Positions 1-6,503 of a DNA stretch of 64,000 nt are shown piece by piece (within the stretch, counting starts at the first letter, position 1; the number at the start of each line of letters is the position of its first letter). The notes below the pieces were generated by a model that was not told where the DNA came from, did not search any database, and saw nothing but the letters and a program-made list of their open reading frames with translations. Both the position numbers and the translations under genes were made by a program. This DNA comes from Ruminococcus sp. GTDB taxonomy: Bacteria > Bacillota > Clostridia > Oscillospirales > Ruminococcaceae. The stretch spans positions 49,446-113,445 of the forward strand of contig JAFXXD010000014.1 in the NCBI GenBank assembly GCA_017542475.1. Direction: 5' to 3'.

Positions 1-370
1 CAGCACAAATTTTGAGGGCATGGAGCTCATACGCCCGCTTTATCTCGTCCGCGAGGCAGACATCAAGCACTGGCGCGACTACAATGACCTGTACTTCATA
101 CAGTGCGCGTGCAAGTTCACGGAGAACTGCTCGTCGTGCAGCGAGAACGGGCAGTCGGAGTCGAAGCGGCTGGAGGTGAAGAACCTCATCGCGGAGATGA
201 AGAAGATAAACCCGCAGGTGGAGAAGAACATATTCAGAAGCGTTGAGAACGTGAACCTGAGCACTATCATCGCCTATAAGGAAAAGGGCGCAGTCCATCA
301 CTTCCTCGACGATTACGATGGCGGGGAGCCCCCGCAGGCTGTTCGCGCGGACACTCGTAAACTCGTTTAA
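1..370 (+). CDS. TtcA/TilS-like PP-loop tRNA-thiolation protein, C-terminal part
   Basis: Left-truncated reading frame (codon phase starts at base 2). It shows the C-terminal third of PP-loop ATP pyrophosphatases of the TtcA group: residues reading FEGMELIRPLYLVRE, a Cys-containing stretch (FIQCACKF, then CSSC) and a terminal helix rich in Lys/Glu. Family members use a Cys-bound Fe-S cluster to thiolate tRNA. The catalytic PP-loop itself lies outside the window. The last ~15 residues (after FLDDYDG) are encoded by the intergenic repeat at 321-409, so the stop codon at 368-370 is supplied by the repeat. This tail is probably not ancestral. The exact substrate (C32 or another position) cannot be told from this fragment. 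Confidence 0.72.
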   Translation, partial: STNFEGMELIRPLYLVREADIKHWRDYNDLYFIQCACKFTENCSSCSENGQSESKRLEVKNLIAEMKKINPQVEKNIFRSVENVNLSTIIAYKEKGAVHHFLDDYDGGEPPQAVRADTRKLV

Positions 371-409
371 TAAAAGGTGCATTTAGTATGTCCCCGCGAG
401 CTTTACCAA
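321..409 (+). repeat. Intergenic repeat family R2, copy 1 (diverged)
   Basis: Begins GGGGAGCCCCCGC, continues TTCGCGCGG.CACTCGTAAAC and ends near CCGCGAGC..TACC. Other copies are at 4220-4308 and 8412-8500. Both of those begin within a few bases after a stop codon; this copy overlaps the gene end and supplies its stop. Confidence 0.8.
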
Positions 410-455
410 TTCAGATTTGTTACCCGCCGAAAGCAGAGAAAGCCTTTTGTACAGA

Positions 456-590
456 GTGAGCGAGCTTGCGAGCGGCAACGAAGTTCGGGGTCAGGGGAAC
501 TGTGTTCCCCTGCAGGGTCTGGGACAGAGTCCCAGCGGATTCCAAAGGCGGAGCCTTTGGCGGGTCAAGGGCAGAGCCCTTGTCTGAGCT
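456..590 (+). repeat. Intergenic repeat family R1, four-hairpin type, copy 1
   Basis: Begins GTGAGCGAGCTTGCGAGCG and then holds four successive short inverted repeats: GGGGAAC/GTTCCCC, CTGGGAC/GTCCCAG, CCAAAGGC/GCCTTTGG and AAGGGC/GCCCTT. Copy 2 is at 2836-2976 and a head-only fragment at 28900-28919. In copy 2 both arms of the second and third hairpins have changed together, so pairing is kept. Confidence 0.85.
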
Positions 591-591
591 C

Positions 592-620
592 TTGCATTAT
601 CAGCAAATATGTGGTATAAT
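592..620 (+). promoter_or_regulatory. metG promoter
   Basis: TTGCAT at 592-597, 17-bp spacer, TATAAT at 615-620 with an upstream TG (extended -10). The -35 box sits directly at the end of repeat R1. Confidence 0.8.
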
Positions 621-678
621 AAAAGATGACCTTTTCCTCACATTTGGGAGAAGGAAAAACGCAAAGGAGCGATCCAAT

Positions 679-2667
679 ATGTCAAAGAAATTCTACATCA
701 CGACCCCCATTTATTACCCGTCGGGCGACCCGCACATCGGTCACTGCTACACGACGGTTGCGTGCGACTCGATAGCCCGCTACAAGCGAATGCAGGGGTA
801 CGACGTGATGTTCCTTACAGGCACGGACGAGCACGGCTTGAAGATAGAGCAGAAGGCGGCGGAGGCAGGCGTAACGCCGAAGGAGTACGTAGACGTCATC
901 GTAGACAAGTTCAAGAAGCTGTGGAGCTATATGAACATCTCCTACGACCGCTATATCCGCACAACTGACGATTACCACATAGAGAGCGTGCAGAAGATAT
1001 TCAAGGCTCTCTATGATAAGGGATATATATACAAGGGCGAATATTCGGGCAAATACTGCACACCCTGCGAGAGCTTCTGGACTGAGTCCCAGCTCGACGA
1101 GAACGGCTGCTGTCCCGAGTGCCACCGTCCCGTCAAGTTCGCGAAGGAGGAGGCGTACTTCTTCAAGATGTCGCCTTTTGCGGAGCGCATAGAGAAGCTG
1201 CTTATGGAGACAGACTACCTCCGCCCGAAGACGAGAGCTGTAGAGCTGGTAAACAACTTCATCAAGCCCGGACTTGAAGACCTCTGCGTGTCGAGGACCT
1301 CCTTCACGTGGGGCATACCCGTATCGTTTGACGAAAAGCACGTAGTATACGTGTGGATAGATGCGCTCTCGAACTACATCACAGCGCTCGGCTACGAGAA
1401 CGAGAGATACAGCGAATTCGAGAAGTTCTGGCCCGCCGACGTGCATATGGTAGCGAAGGACATTATGCGCTTCCACGCAATAATATGGCCTGCAATGCTT
1501 ATGGCACTGGAGCTCCCGCTGCCGCAGCACCTCGCAGTACACGGCTGGATAACGATGGCAGGCAAGAACGGCGAGAACGAGAAGATGAGCAAGTCGCTCG
1601 GCAACGTGGTAGACCCGTTCGTGCTCGGCGAGCGCTACGGACAGGACGCTATCCGCTACCACATTCTGCGTGAGATGGCTCTCGGAGCGGACAGCCTCTT
1701 CTCGAACGAGATAATGATAAACCGCATAAATTCCGACCTTGCGAACGGCTTCGGCAACCTTGTTTCGCGCACTGTGGCAATGGCGGACAAATACTTCGGC
1801 GGCACGCTCCCGACAGAGCGCGAGGGCGACGCTCTCGACGAGGAGTTCAAGGCAGTGGTTACGGGACTGCTTCCCGAGGTCGACAAGTACATCGACGAGA
1901 CGAAGCTGAAGCAGGCACTCGAAGAGATATTCAAGGTCGTAGATCGCGCGAACAAGTACATCGACGAGACAGAGCCGTGGAAGCTCGGCAAGGACGAGAC
2001 AAAGCGCGCAAGACTGGCGGCGGTGCTGTACAACCTGCTCGAAGCGATACGTATAATATCGGCACTTCTCGCACCGTTTATGCCCACGGAAATGCCGAAG
2101 GTATGGGGACAGATAGGTGCGGCAGCCGAGGACGTGAAGTACGGGAACCTCGGCAGATTCGGCGTACTGCCCGCAGACGTGACGGTACACAAGGGCGAGA
2201 TACTCTTCCCGCGAATCGACGTGGACAAGGAGATAGAGGAGCTCAACGACATTCTCAGAAGGAATATGGAGGCGGCGCAGGCTAAGCTCTCCGCAGAGGA
2301 GAAGGGCGATGCTCCCGCAGAGCCCGAGAAGATAGAGCTCGCACCCGAGATAACGATAGACGACTTCGCGAAGGTAGAGATACGCGTAGCGAAGGTAACG
2401 GCTTGCGAGAGGGTGAAGAAGTCGGATAAGCTCCTGTGCTTACAGCTTGACGACGGCATGGGCGGACGTCAGGTAGTATCGGGAATAGCGCAGTATTACG
2501 CCCCCGAGGACCTTATCGGCAGGAAGCTCCAGTTGATAGCGAACCTCAAGCCCGTGAAGCTCCGCGGCGTGGACAGCAACGGAATGATATGCGCAGCGGA
2601 CACTCCCGACGGCGTAAAGGTCATCTTCGTGGACGACTCCATCCCTGTAGGCTCAAAGATCAGATAA
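679..2667 (+). CDS. metG: Methionyl-tRNA synthetase
   Basis: Charges initiator and elongator tRNA-Met in the cytoplasm. 662 residues. The class I signature is a HIGH-type motif (DPHIGHCYTT, about residue 16) and a KMSKS motif (EKMSKSLGN). A zinc-type knuckle with CxxC pairs (CTPCESFW..CCPECHRP) lies near residues 130-150. A C-terminal tRNA-binding OB domain (from about EITIDDFAKVEIRV) makes this the long, dimerising form common in Firmicutes. The start at 679 is chosen because AAAGGAG at 663-669 is correctly spaced and the motif alignment begins at MSKKFYITTPIYYP. The frame stays open upstream through the R1 repeat, but that stretch is not family-like. Monocistronic, with its own promoter and terminator. 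Confidence 0.97.
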   Translation: MSKKFYITTPIYYPSGDPHIGHCYTTVACDSIARYKRMQGYDVMFLTGTDEHGLKIEQKAAEAGVTPKEYVDVIVDKFKKLWSYMNISYDRYIRTTDDYHIESVQKIFKALYDKGYIYKGEYSGKYCTPCESFWTESQLDENGCCPECHRPVKFAKEEAYFFKMSPFAERIEKLLMETDYLRPKTRAVELVNNFIKPGLEDLCVSRTSFTWGIPVSFDEKHVVYVWIDALSNYITALGYENERYSEFEKFWPADVHMVAKDIMRFHAIIWPAMLMALELPLPQHLAVHGWITMAGKNGENEKMSKSLGNVVDPFVLGERYGQDAIRYHILREMALGADSLFSNEIMINRINSDLANGFGNLVSRTVAMADKYFGGTLPTEREGDALDEEFKAVVTGLLPEVDKYIDETKLKQALEEIFKVVDRANKYIDETEPWKLGKDETKRARLAAVLYNLLEAIRIISALLAPFMPTEMPKVWGQIGAAAEDVKYGNLGRFGVLPADVTVHKGEILFPRIDVDKEIEELNDILRRNMEAAQAKLSAEEKGDAPAEPEKIELAPEITIDDFAKVEIRVAKVTACERVKKSDKLLCLQLDDGMGGRQVVSGIAQYYAPEDLIGRKLQLIANLKPVKLRGVDSNGMICAADTPDGVKVIFVDDSIPVGSKIR

Positions 2668-2671
2668 AGCG

Positions 2672-2702
2672 AAAAGGCGGACCAAGCGGTTCGCCTTTTT
2701 TT
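2672..2702 (+). terminator. metG terminator
   Basis: 12-bp stem AAAAGGCGGACC / GGTTCGCCTTTT, loop AAGC, followed by a T run. Confidence 0.9.
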
Positions 2703-2784
2703 GTAGGGGCGCATTCCGTGCGCCCGCCAATACACGCAGCAATTACCTGCAACTAAATGTAGGGGCGGTGTTCAGCCGCCTGCC
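2703..2784. repeat. Two GTAGGG-type palindromic repeats (family R3)
   Basis: 2703-2729 and 2759-2784. Each starts GTAGGGGCG and ends in the complementary CGCC, forming a small hairpin of about 26 bases. Members of this family are scattered through most large intergenic gaps up to 28.8 kb. Confidence 0.85.
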
Positions 2785-2835
2785 AAATCCCGACAATTGG
2801 TAAGGCACGCGGTGAAAGACTAATGGTATGTACGG

Positions 2836-2976
2836 GTGAGCGAGCTTGCGAGCGACTGCGTGAATACGGGGTCAGGGGAACTGTGTTCCCCTGCAGGGTC
2901 TGGGGCAGCGCCCCAGCAGAGTCCAGAGACAGAGTCTCTGGCGGGTCAAGGGCGGAGCCCTTGTTCTGAACTCTTA
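2836..2976 (+). repeat. Repeat family R1, copy 2
   Basis: Same order of GTGAGCGAGC head and four hairpins as 456-590. Compensatory changes in the second hairpin (CTGGGGC/GCCCCAG) and third hairpin (CCAGAGAC/GTCTCTGG) keep the pairing. Confidence 0.85.
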
Positions 2977-3054
2977 GTTCTTATCTCTGAGCTCTCCGGC
3001 AGAGCGATATATACTATTATATATGCGAATATTCAAAAATAATCAAGATTTATA

Positions 3055-3083
3055 TTGACTTATTTTGACAATGGGTGTATAAT
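3055..3083 (+). promoter_or_regulatory. serC promoter
   Basis: TTGACT at 3055-3060, 17-bp spacer, TATAAT at 3078-3083. Confidence 0.85.
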
Positions 3084-3133
3084 TAATCTGTATTGCAAAT
3101 ACTAACTTAAATATATATCTGGAGGTTTTTCTA

Positions 3134-4219
3134 ATGAGCAGAGTTTACAATTTCAGCGCAGGCCCCGCTGTACTTCCCGAGGAAGTTCTGAAGGAATGTG
3201 CAGAGGAAATGATGGATTACAAGGGCTGCGGAATGTCCGTAATGGAGATGTCGCACCGCTCAAAGGTATATGACGAGATAATCAAGGAAGCAGAGAAGGA
3301 TCTCCGCGACCTTATGAATATCCCCGACAACTACAAGGTAATATTCGCACAGGGCGGCGCTTCACTTGTATTCGCAGGCGTACCTATGAACCTGATGAAG
3401 AACAAGAAGGCAGCATACATAATCACAGGTCAGTGGGCGAAGAAGGCAGCACAGGAGGCTGAGAAGTACGGCGAGGTCGTAAGAGTGGCTTCATCTGCTG
3501 ACAAGACCTTCTCCTATATCCCCGACTGCTCCGACCTCGACATCCCCGAGGACGTTGACTACGTATACATCTGCGAGAACAACACTATCTACGGTACAAA
3601 GTTCTGGGAGCTCCCCAATACAAAGGGACACGAGCTTGTAGCAGACGTAAGCTCCTGCTTCCTCTCGGAGCCCGTTGACGTAACAAAGTACGGCGTGATC
3701 TACGGCGGCGTGCAGAAGAATGTAGGACCTTCGGGCGTACAGATAATCATCGTTCGCGAGGACCTCATCGCAGACGGTCCCGCACTTTCAATCACACCTA
3801 CAATGATGGACTGGAAGATACAGGCAGAGAACGAGAGCCTCTACAATACACCTCCCTGCTACGGCATCTATGTATGCGGCAAGGTATTCAAGTGGATAAA
3901 GAAGATGGGCGGACTTGAAGCAATGAAGGCTCACAACGAGAAGAAGGCAAAGATACTGTACGATTTCCTCGACAGCAGCAAGATGTTCCACGGCACAGTC
4001 GAGAAGAAGGACAGAAGCCTTATGAACGTACCCTTCGTAACAGGCAACGAGGAGCTCGACAAGAAGTTCGTAGCCGAGTCTAAGGCAGCAGGCTTCGAGA
4101 ACCTCAAGGGACACAGAACAGTCGGCGGTATGCGTGCTTCTATCTATAATGCAATGCCTATCGAGGGCGTAGAGAAGCTCGTAGCCTTTATGAAGAAGTT
4201 CGAGGAAGAGAATTCATAA
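3134..4219 (+). CDS. serC: Phosphoserine aminotransferase
   Basis: PLP-dependent class V aminotransferase converting 3-phosphohydroxypyruvate plus glutamate to phosphoserine, the second step of serine synthesis. 361 residues, the full family length. It begins YNFSAGPAVLPEEVL, the standard SerC opening. It holds SHRSK and FAQGGAS substrate/PLP motifs and the PLP-lysine region YGGVQKNVGPSG. The C-terminus carries HRTVGGMRASIYNAM. GGAGGT at 3121-3126 is 7 bases before the ATG. serA follows after a 260-bp gap of repeats, so the two consecutive serine-pathway enzymes are adjacent and probably co-transcribed. Confidence 0.97.
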   Translation: MSRVYNFSAGPAVLPEEVLKECAEEMMDYKGCGMSVMEMSHRSKVYDEIIKEAEKDLRDLMNIPDNYKVIFAQGGASLVFAGVPMNLMKNKKAAYIITGQWAKKAAQEAEKYGEVVRVASSADKTFSYIPDCSDLDIPEDVDYVYICENNTIYGTKFWELPNTKGHELVADVSSCFLSEPVDVTKYGVIYGGVQKNVGPSGVQIIIVREDLIADGPALSITPTMMDWKIQAENESLYNTPPCYGIYVCGKVFKWIKKMGGLEAMKAHNEKKAKILYDFLDSSKMFHGTVEKKDRSLMNVPFVTGNEELDKKFVAESKAAGFENLKGHRTVGGMRASIYNAMPIEGVEKLVAFMKKFEEENS

Positions 4220-4308
4220 GCGGGGAGCCCCCGCGGGCAGTTCGCGCGGTCACTCGTAAACTCGTTTACTTAAACGGACGGCGGGTCTTTACCCGCGAGC
4301 CCTACCGA
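4220..4308 (+). repeat. Repeat family R2, copy 2
   Basis: Starts 1 base after the serC stop. Inverted arms GGGGAGCCCCC and GCGGG..CCCGC, with the central CACTCGTAAACTCGTTTA core. Confidence 0.85.
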
Positions 4309-4334
4309 ATCGAAACGGTATGAAATAACACTGT

Positions 4335-4457
4335 GTAGGGGCGGCGTTCCGCCGCCCGCCAAAACACCGACAAACCACATTCAACCGAATGTAGGGACGC
4401 GCATTGCGCGTCCGCAATTTCCTTGTTTATTCACGGACGACCGATGGTCGTCCCTAC
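4335..4457. repeat. Three R3 palindromes between serC and serA
   Basis: 4335-4360, 4391-4415 and, inverted, 4434-4457. The last ends 26 bases before the serA start and keeps the serA frame open upstream without adding protein-like sequence. Confidence 0.85.
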
Positions 4458-4482
4458 AATGATACTGAAAGAGGTAATGACA

Positions 4483-5646
4483 ATGTTCAACATACAGACA
4501 CTCAATAAGATATCATCTGTCGGCACGGACGTCTTCGACAAGAGCAAGTATGCGATCGCCGATGCTCCTGCAAATCCCGACGCAATAATGGTACGCTCTG
4601 CAAAGATGCACGATATGACATTCGGCGATAAGCTCATCGCTATCGCACGTGCAGGCGCAGGCGTAAACAATATCCCCGTAGACCGCTGCGCACAGGAGGG
4701 CATCTGCGTATTCAACACCCCCGGCGCAAACTCCAACGAAGTTAAGGAGCTCGCTATCTGCGCACTTCTTCTCGCTTCGAGAAAGATAGTGGAGGCAGCT
4801 CAGTGGTCTGCTTCCCTCAAGGGCACAGAGGACGCTCCCAAGACAGTTGAGAGCGGCAAGAGCAAGTTTGCAGGTCCCGAGATAGCAGGCAAGACCCTCG
4901 GTATCATCGGACTCGGCGCTATCGGCGGCAAGATCGCGAACGCAGCAGAGGCTCTCGGAATGAAGGTCATCGGCTACGACCCCTACCTCTCGGTAGGTGC
5001 AGCTCTCCACCTCGAGCCCACAGTTGACGTCGTAAAGGACATCAACGACATCTACAAGAACAGCGACTACATCACCATTCATATGCCCTACACACCTCAG
5101 ACCAAGAACACCATCGACGCTGAACAGATAGCAATGATGAAGGACGGCGTCCGCCTCATCAACCTCGCACGCGGCGAGCTCATCAACAGCGAGGCAGTAG
5201 TTAAGGCAATTGCTGACGGCAAGGTAGCCAAGTACGTAACAGACTTCGCAGACGACATCGTCCTCGGAGCAGAGAACGTAATCGTACTTCCCCATCTCGG
5301 TGCATCCACACCCGAGAGCGAGGACAACTGCGCAGTAATGGCAGCAGAGGAGCTCATCGACTACCTCGAGAACGGCAACATCAGAAACAGCGTAAACTAT
5401 CCTAACCTGTCGATGAACTGCACAGGCACGAAGATATGCGTTATCCACAAGAACGTTCCCACAACTATCGCATCTATCACATCGGCAGTCGGCAACGAGG
5501 GCATCAACATCGAGAATATGGCAAACGCGAGCAAGGGCGACTTCGCATACACAATGCTCGACGTAACAGGCGAGGTACCCGCAAGTGTTGAGGGCAAGAT
5601 AAACGCAGTAGACGGCGTTATCCGCGTAAGGGTCATCAACAAGTAA
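4483..5646 (+). CDS. serA: D-3-phosphoglycerate dehydrogenase (short form with ACT domain)
   Basis: NAD-dependent oxidation of 3-phosphoglycerate to 3-phosphohydroxypyruvate, the first committed step to serine. 387 residues. A substrate domain (RAGAGVNNIPVD, CVFNTPGANSNEV) flanks a Rossmann fold with the glycine motif GLGAIGG. The catalytic Arg is in INLARGELI and the His is in VLPHLGAST. The last ~70 residues form an ACT domain (ICVIHKNVPTTIASI), the usual site of serine feedback. The ATG at 4483 is chosen because GAGG at 4471-4474 is 8 bases away. An in-frame ATG at 4477 is too close, and the one at 4423 lies in a repeat. Confidence 0.94.
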   Translation: MFNIQTLNKISSVGTDVFDKSKYAIADAPANPDAIMVRSAKMHDMTFGDKLIAIARAGAGVNNIPVDRCAQEGICVFNTPGANSNEVKELAICALLLASRKIVEAAQWSASLKGTEDAPKTVESGKSKFAGPEIAGKTLGIIGLGAIGGKIANAAEALGMKVIGYDPYLSVGAALHLEPTVDVVKDINDIYKNSDYITIHMPYTPQTKNTIDAEQIAMMKDGVRLINLARGELINSEAVVKAIADGKVAKYVTDFADDIVLGAENVIVLPHLGASTPESEDNCAVMAAEELIDYLENGNIRNSVNYPNLSMNCTGTKICVIHKNVPTTIASITSAVGNEGINIENMANASKGDFAYTMLDVTGEVPASVEGKINAVDGVIRVRVINK

Positions 5647-5664
5647 GCTCCGCATAACAGATAC

Positions 5665-5693
5665 TTGACAAAATAGTATCGGTGTGCTATAAT
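5665..5693 (+). promoter_or_regulatory. Promoter of the antisense (antitoxin) RNA
   Basis: Perfect TTGACA at 5665-5670, 17-bp spacer, TGC plus TATAAT at 5688-5693. No open frame of any size follows before the terminator at 5744. Confidence 0.88.
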
Positions 5694-5699
5694 ATGTAT

Positions 5700-5775
5700 G
5701 ACCACGAAAGATGATATGTGGACATTGCTTCACGCAATAAAGAAATCCCGAGAGTGCCAGCTCTCGGGATTTTTT
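5700..5775 (+). ncRNA. Candidate type I antitoxin RNA (about 75 nt)
   Basis: A short transcript predicted between a consensus promoter and the hairpin terminator at 5744-5775. Its first half repeats, in direct orientation, plus-strand sequence found at the toxin start region. 5704-5719 matches 5851-5866 (15 of 16), and 5722-5733 matches 5873-5884 (11 of 12). The RNA is therefore complementary to the toxin mRNA at two places: across the start codon (5874-5876) and ribosome-site edge, and just inside the coding region. It also pairs through the shared terminator. This is the layout known for RNA II of the plasmid pAD1 par (Fst) locus. The role is inferred from this architecture. Confidence 0.75.
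5744..5775. terminator. Shared bidirectional terminator of the toxin-antitoxin locus
   Basis: Perfect 11-bp stem AATCCCGAGAG / CTCTCGGGATT. It is followed by T's on the plus strand and by TTTCTTTATT on the minus strand, so it can end both convergent RNAs. Confidence 0.88.
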
Positions 5776-5789
5776 GTGCTTTTGTCGGG

Positions 5790-5876
5790 CTACTTCCTGT
5801 CAAGCCACTTGCAAATGTAGTAACCAGCTACACTCGCTGCGACAGAAATAACGAATGATGATATGTAATAGAACAT
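5790..5876 (-). CDS. Small hydrophobic toxin-like membrane peptide (28 aa, Fst-like type I toxin candidate)
   Basis: 28 residues: a hydrophobic helix (YISSFVISVAASVAGYYIC) followed by a charged tail KWLDRK. This is the build of Fst/Ldr-type type I toxins, which damage membranes when not repressed. It is too short for usual ORF cut-offs. Support for expression: AAGGAGGTGAGG directly upstream of the ATG (5882-5890), a perfect minus-strand promoter (5916-5944), and a terminator 14 bases past the stop. The ATG and the region just inside the gene are matched by the antisense RNA. Family membership is inferred from size, topology and locus layout, not from a strong sequence match that I can recall. 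Confidence 0.8.
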   Translation of the reverse strand: MFYYISSFVISVAASVAGYYICKWLDRK

Positions 5877-5915
5877 TGCCTCACCTCCTTCCTGACGGAA
5901 GAAGCCGACAAGCCC

Positions 5916-5944
5916 ATAATAGCATTTATGGCGGAAAATGTCAA
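5916..5944 (-). promoter_or_regulatory. Promoter of the toxin mRNA
   Basis: Minus strand TTGACA (5939-5944), 17-bp spacer, TGC-TATTAT (5916-5921). Predicted mRNA about 165 nt, with a ~30-nt leader. Confidence 0.85.
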
Positions 5945-5946
5945 TA

Positions 5947-5975
5947 TTGCCAAATATTTAGTTAATATATATAAT
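5947..5975 (+). promoter_or_regulatory. Promoter of the small dockerin-like gene
   Basis: TTGCCA at 5947-5952, 17-bp spacer, TATAAT at 5970-5975. Divergent from, and only 2 bp away from, the toxin -35 box. Confidence 0.65.
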
Positions 5976-6039
5976 GTTTGTTGACAAACAAAATAGGCAG
6001 GGCAACAATAATAGTATAAAAAACAATGGAGGTAAAACC

Positions 6040-6252
6040 ATGGACATAAAACGCAAAATTGCAGGAATAACAGCGCTGTGTCTGGCATTTACGGCGGGCG
6101 CGGCAGTATCGCCGAGGCTCACGCGCGCGGCGGGCGTGTTCAGAGACATCAATGGCGATGGCTACGTAAACGCGAAGGACGCGTCGGTGATACTGGGCTA
6201 TGTTGTTCTGAATTATGTGCTAAAAAACAAACAGGAAGAGACCTCGAAATGA
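6040..6252 (+). CDS. Small secreted protein with a single dockerin-like EF-hand
   Basis: 70 residues. GGAGGT at 6028-6033 precedes the ATG. Residues 1-30 look like a signal peptide (MDIKRKIAGITALCLAF, then small residues to about A31). The mature part is one calcium-loop segment, FRDINGDGYVNAKDASVIL, matching one half of a type I dockerin (D-x-N-x-D-G-x-[IV]). Normal dockerins have two such segments and sit at the end of an enzyme; here nothing else is present. A Lys/Glu tail follows. It may be a decoy or minimal dockerin, a regulator of scaffold binding, or a decayed remnant. The intact start signals and terminator argue that it is expressed. Confidence 0.75.
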   Translation: MDIKRKIAGITALCLAFTAGAAVSPRLTRAAGVFRDINGDGYVNAKDASVILGYVVLNYVLKNKQEETSK

Positions 6253-6268
6253 AGTTCCTTCCTGTTTT
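6229..6268 (+). terminator. Hairpin at the end of the small dockerin-like gene
   Basis: AAACAGGAAG (6229-6238) pairs with CTTCCTGTTT (6258-6267). The stem includes the last codons of the gene. Confidence 0.6.
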
Positions 6269-6275
6269 GCTTATA

Positions 6276-6351
6276 GCCGCTGTATAGGTCTTTCATATTA
6301 GTTCTTGGAAAACTTCTATATGAGTACCGACCTATACGTCCGCGGCATTTT
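6276..6351 (+). terminator. Long imperfect hairpin followed by a T run
   Basis: Outer arms GCCGC..TATAGGTC and GACCTATA..GCGGC, inner arms TCATAT and ATATGA, closed by AGTT/AACT, then ATTTTTG. It is longer than a simple terminator, so it may be a second terminator or a structured RNA. Confidence 0.55.
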
Positions 6352-6407
6352 TGTTTGTCCCCCTCCGCCTTGAAATATGAACAAATTGTAAACAATCCCC
6401 GTCAGAC

Positions 6408-6436
6408 TTGACTTGCAGTCAGAAAAGGACTATACT
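6408..6436 (+). promoter_or_regulatory. htpG promoter
   Basis: TTGACT at 6408-6413, 17-bp spacer, TATACT at 6431-6436. Confidence 0.85.
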
Positions 6437-6440
6437 ATAT

Positions 6441-6467
6441 TTAGCACTCGAACACGGCGAGTGCTAA
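6441..6467 (+). promoter_or_regulatory. CIRCE element (HrcA operator)
   Basis: Exact TTAGCACTC - 9 bases - GAGTGCTAA, the canonical HrcA heat-shock operator, lying over the predicted htpG transcription start. Confidence 0.96.
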
Positions 6468-6503
6468 TCTGTTTCAATCATAACTCTAAAGGAGATGTTC
6501 ATA

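Noticed and set aside
377-619. Short frames at 377-619 and 2836-3042 that share a GELCSPAGSG segment
   Set aside because: The shared segment is repeat R1 translated; there are no ribosome sites and no conservation beyond the repeat.
682-2190. A 502-codon open frame antisense to metG, and similar long antisense frames in serA and htpG
   Set aside because: They have no ribosome site, biased Val/Leu/Arg/Tyr content and no family resemblance; they arise from the strong codon bias of the GC-rich sense genes.
5828-6252. Minus-strand frames of 64-86 codons overlapping the toxin promoter and the small dockerin-like gene
   Set aside because: They are antisense to better supported features and lack ribosome sites; only the 28-codon toxin gene has start signals.
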